The notes below the pieces were generated by a model. The model ran no database searches. It had not been told where the DNA came from and was given only the letters and a program-made list of their open reading frames with translations. The translations under genes and the position numbers were made by a program. 24,974 bases of DNA from an uncultured Prevotella sp. (GTDB lineage Bacteria > Bacteroidota > Bacteroidia > Bacteroidales > Bacteroidaceae): the NCBI GenBank assembly GCA_900769055.1, contig CAAGFF010000029.1, positions 1-24,974 of the forward strand. The letters run 5' to 3'. This document shows, one piece after another, positions 23,365 through 24,974 of this stretch; position 1 is the stretch's first letter, and each line of letters opens with the position of its first letter.

Positions 23365-24228
23365 TCATGATATCACGAACGTTACGTGGAATCCTGCCAT
23401 TGGCTTGCTGGCCAGTAGCATGTCGTAGCCTTGAGCAATAAGCATTTGCCGCGACAGCGGCAGACCGATGCCCGTTCCTGACTGCTTGGTTGAGAAGAAG
23501 GGCACGAAGATGTCGTGCGCCAGCTCAGAAGGTATCGGTGCTCCGTTGTTGCTTACCATTATGGCCCCATGTTTGCTTTTGTGCTGTTTGTCGTATCTTA
23601 CGTCCATGATGGTAGCTCCTGCCTCAATGGCATTTTTAGTGATGTTCATCATTACCTGCCTGAGCATGTCGGAGTCCATTTCGGCAGATTCGCTTTCAGG
23701 AATGTCCACAGTCCATGCCAACTGTGGATAGAGCGATGTGAGGTCTTTGAAGAAAACGCTTAGCCATATTGTCCTCAGCCGTGGCTCTTGCAGACATGCC
23801 ATCTGACGGTAGGAGGCTGCAAAGGCTGATAGAGACTTCGTTGCATCGTTGATGGCTCGAATGCCCTCGGCGTATGGAGAGCCGGCAAGGCTATTGTCCG
23901 ACAGGTATGCCTGGCAGATGCCTGATATTGGGGCGGTGGCGTTCATTATCTCATGGGTGAGCACCCTTGTGAGCCTTTGCCATGACTCCACCTCGTTTTT
24001 TGCCGTGAGCCGTCCAATGTCGTTTACCATGTCGTTGAGCGAGTTGTGTAGGGCGCGTTCGCCGAAGAACAGTCCACTGGCTGGTATGCGGAACGAATAG
24101 TCGCCATTGCGTACAGCCTCGTTCAGCAGAAAGGCACGGGTTTGCAGCTTCCGCTGATGGCGGATGAATAGCCATGTCATCGCAGGCAATGCCGCCACGC
24201 ATATCATAACTATATATACCATTGTCAT
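23365..24228 (-). CDS. Sensor histidine kinase of the second two-component system
   Basis: From the ATG at 24228, which overlaps the stop of the upstream regulator as ATGA, the kinase has 287 residues; the open frame extends upstream but into the regulator gene. It has one membrane helix (about 3-21), then a HAMP-like or linker segment. The H box is RVLTHEIMNATAPI (His92). The ATPase domain has MNITKNAIEAGA, VSNNGAPIPSE and PFFSTKQSGTGIGLPLS. It closely parallels the kinase at 22178-23347 but lacks the PAS-like region and the palindromic insert, which makes it a useful reference for what that insert disturbs. It is likely paired with the REC-Fis regulator translated just before it. Confidence 0.91.
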   Translation of the reverse strand: MTMVYIVMICVAALPAMTWLFIRHQRKLQTRAFLLNEAVRNGDYSFRIPASGLFFGERALHNSLNDMVNDIGRLTAKNEVESWQRLTRVLTHEIMNATAPISGICQAYLSDNSLAGSPYAEGIRAINDATKSLSAFAASYRQMACLQEPRLRTIWLSVFFKDLTSLYPQLAWTVDIPESESAEMDSDMLRQVMMNITKNAIEAGATIMDVRYDKQHKSKHGAIMVSNNGAPIPSELAHDIFVPFFSTKQSGTGIGLPLSRQMLIAQGYDMLLASKPMAGFHVTFVIS

Positions 24229-24743
24229 CTCCTTATCTTTGCATATAATGTCTGACGGGTGATGCCGAGCAGTTCGGCAGCACGGGAAATGTTGCCGTGG
24301 CATTTGTCCACAACTTTTCGGATATGCTCAGCCTCCACGCTCTCAAGTGTAGCAACTTTGTTGTTGTTGTCAATGGCGTCCTTCAGCGTGCGCACCAGCT
24401 CCTCGTTGTTCCATGGCTTGGTGATGAAATCTGCTGCGCCCATTTTCAGCCCCTTAACAGCCAAGGGCACATCGGCAAATGCCGTGATTAGCACTATGGG
24501 AATATCGGTATGCAGTTTGTGGATGGCCCGCAGCCAGGTTAGTCCTTCCTGTCCGCTATTCATGCCAAGCGTGAAGTTCATGTCGAGCAGAATGATGTCA
24601 ACTCTTTCCTGTTGCAGCAGCGCAGTCACTCCTTCCGGATTAGGCATGGTCAGTATGCGGCTGAAAGTCCCATCGAGGCATATCTTCATAGCCGTCAGTA
24701 TGGTTGGGGTGTCGTCAATGACAAGAATTGTTCCGTATTTCAT
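24225..24743 (-). CDS. Short response regulator (REC plus Fis HTH, no AAA+ domain)
   Basis: This 172-residue regulator has a receiver domain (1-122) with D10/D11, Asp54 in LLDMNF and Lys109 in FITKPW. A Fis-type helix-turn-helix follows directly (about 137-170, ISRAAELLGITRQTLYAKI). The layout is that of PrrA/RegA/ActR-type regulators. The receiver and HTH resemble those of the NtrC-type regulator at 20821-22188 (both have LLDMNF, D54, K109 and RQTLYxKI), as if that protein had lost its ATPase domain or the two share an ancestor. It would regulate sigma-70-type promoters or act through DNA occupancy rather than open sigma-54 complexes. It is co-transcribed with its kinase (4-nt overlap). A candidate binding dyad lies upstream at 24849-24869. 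Confidence 0.92.
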   Translation of the reverse strand: MKYGTILVIDDTPTILTAMKICLDGTFSRILTMPNPEGVTALLQQERVDIILLDMNFTLGMNSGQEGLTWLRAIHKLHTDIPIVLITAFADVPLAVKGLKMGAADFITKPWNNEELVRTLKDAIDNNNKVATLESVEAEHIRKVVDKCHGNISRAAELLGITRQTLYAKIRR

Positions 24744-24951
24744 GACGCGTCATCTTTATGGTGGGATTAAATAGAATAGTGCAAAGCTATAAAAAAAAGT
24801 GGAGACGGGGAAATGGAAAGAAGTAATTGTGTAATTTTCATACATAGTATTGTATGATTTTCATACAATCATACTTTGCAACAGTATTATCTCATGGCCG
24901 TTTATCGGGAATGCCATATCTTTGCAGTTAGAAAACAAAGAATGTCATGAT
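24744..24951. promoter_or_regulatory. Divergent intergenic region with promoters and operator-like dyad
   Basis: It holds a minus-strand -7 box (CAAAGCTA, 24782-24789, reading TAGCTTTG) for the short regulator gene and a plus-strand TATCTTTG (24917-24924) for the next gene. Between them is a perfect dyad ATTGTATGA-TTT-TCATACAAT (24849-24869). An extra direct copy of ATTTTCATACA at 24834-24844 repeats the right half (24857-24867) 23 bp away. The clustering suggests a regulator-binding site. Confidence 0.55.
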
Positions 24952-24974
24952 ATGATTAGAACAGAAAACATTAC
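24952..24974 (+). CDS. Start of a downstream gene, possibly an ABC transporter ATPase (partial)
   Basis: ATG at 24952 opens MIRTENIT before the window ends, 27 nt after a TATCTTTG promoter box. The first residues fit the usual opening of Bacteroidota MacB/LolD-type ABC ATPases ('MI-x-T-E-N-(I/L)-T'), and such efflux modules often sit beside NtrC-type two-component systems. With only seven complete codons and part of an eighth, this is a guess about family. That a gene begins here is better supported. Confidence 0.35.

Noticed and set aside
1..24974. tRNA or rRNA genes
   Set aside because: No cloverleaf-like or rRNA-like stretch was recognised in any gap. Small non-coding RNAs cannot be ruled out by eye.

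Overview
The window looks like a chromosomal segment from a Bacteroidales species, most likely Prevotella or a close relative. The evidence is a SusC/SusD pair with a partner lipoprotein, a streptopain-family (C10) protease, Bacteroidota-type promoter boxes (TTTG, about 20 nt, TAnnTTTG) in front of several genes, weak Shine-Dalgarno signals, and Bacteroidota-style DnaA, MlaD and NtrC-like proteins. The genus is an inference from gene style; no rRNA or tRNA is present to confirm it.

Layout. 1-560 is a gene-free, repeat-rich stretch. 561-1682 (-) is a tyrosine recombinase with unusual active-site positions. 1926-9638 (+) is an outer-membrane uptake locus: SusC-like TonB-dependent transporter, SusD-like lipoprotein, a second lipoprotein, a terminator, then a secreted C10 cysteine protease. 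Together these suggest degradation and import of protein or peptide. 9657-10050 holds a nuclease/transposase remnant, a MITE-like element and a terminator. 10051-10791 (-) is a nitroreductase. 11300-13861 (+) is an adenosylcobalamin-dependent ribonucleotide reductase. 14098-16698 (+) carries folB, a cell-wall amidase with a SPOR-like tail, and an MlaD/MCE protein that overlaps the amidase by 4 nt. 17088-18494 (+) is dnaA. 18622-20667 (-) is a second TonB-dependent receptor. 20821-24743 holds two paralogous two-component systems facing each other: an NtrC-type regulator with its kinase (+), and a kinase with a short REC-Fis regulator (-). The first codons of another gene, possibly an ABC transporter ATPase, begin at 24952.

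The most unusual content is repeat structure. (1) An 81-bp palindromic element occurs twice inside coding sequence, once in the NtrC-type regulator and once, in reverse orientation, in the adjacent kinase. Both copies are in frame and about 88% identical. (2) At least five intergenic gaps hold a long hairpin whose arms are built of short (8-9 bp) tandem units. The unit differs at each locus, but the design is the same: direct repeats in one arm, their complement in the other, and a 40-70 nt spacer. Two of them (336-515 and 9781-9985) share conserved ends that form imperfect terminal inverted repeats, so they look like mobile elements.

All identifications come from reading the sequence and recalled family knowledge. 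No database search or folding program was run.
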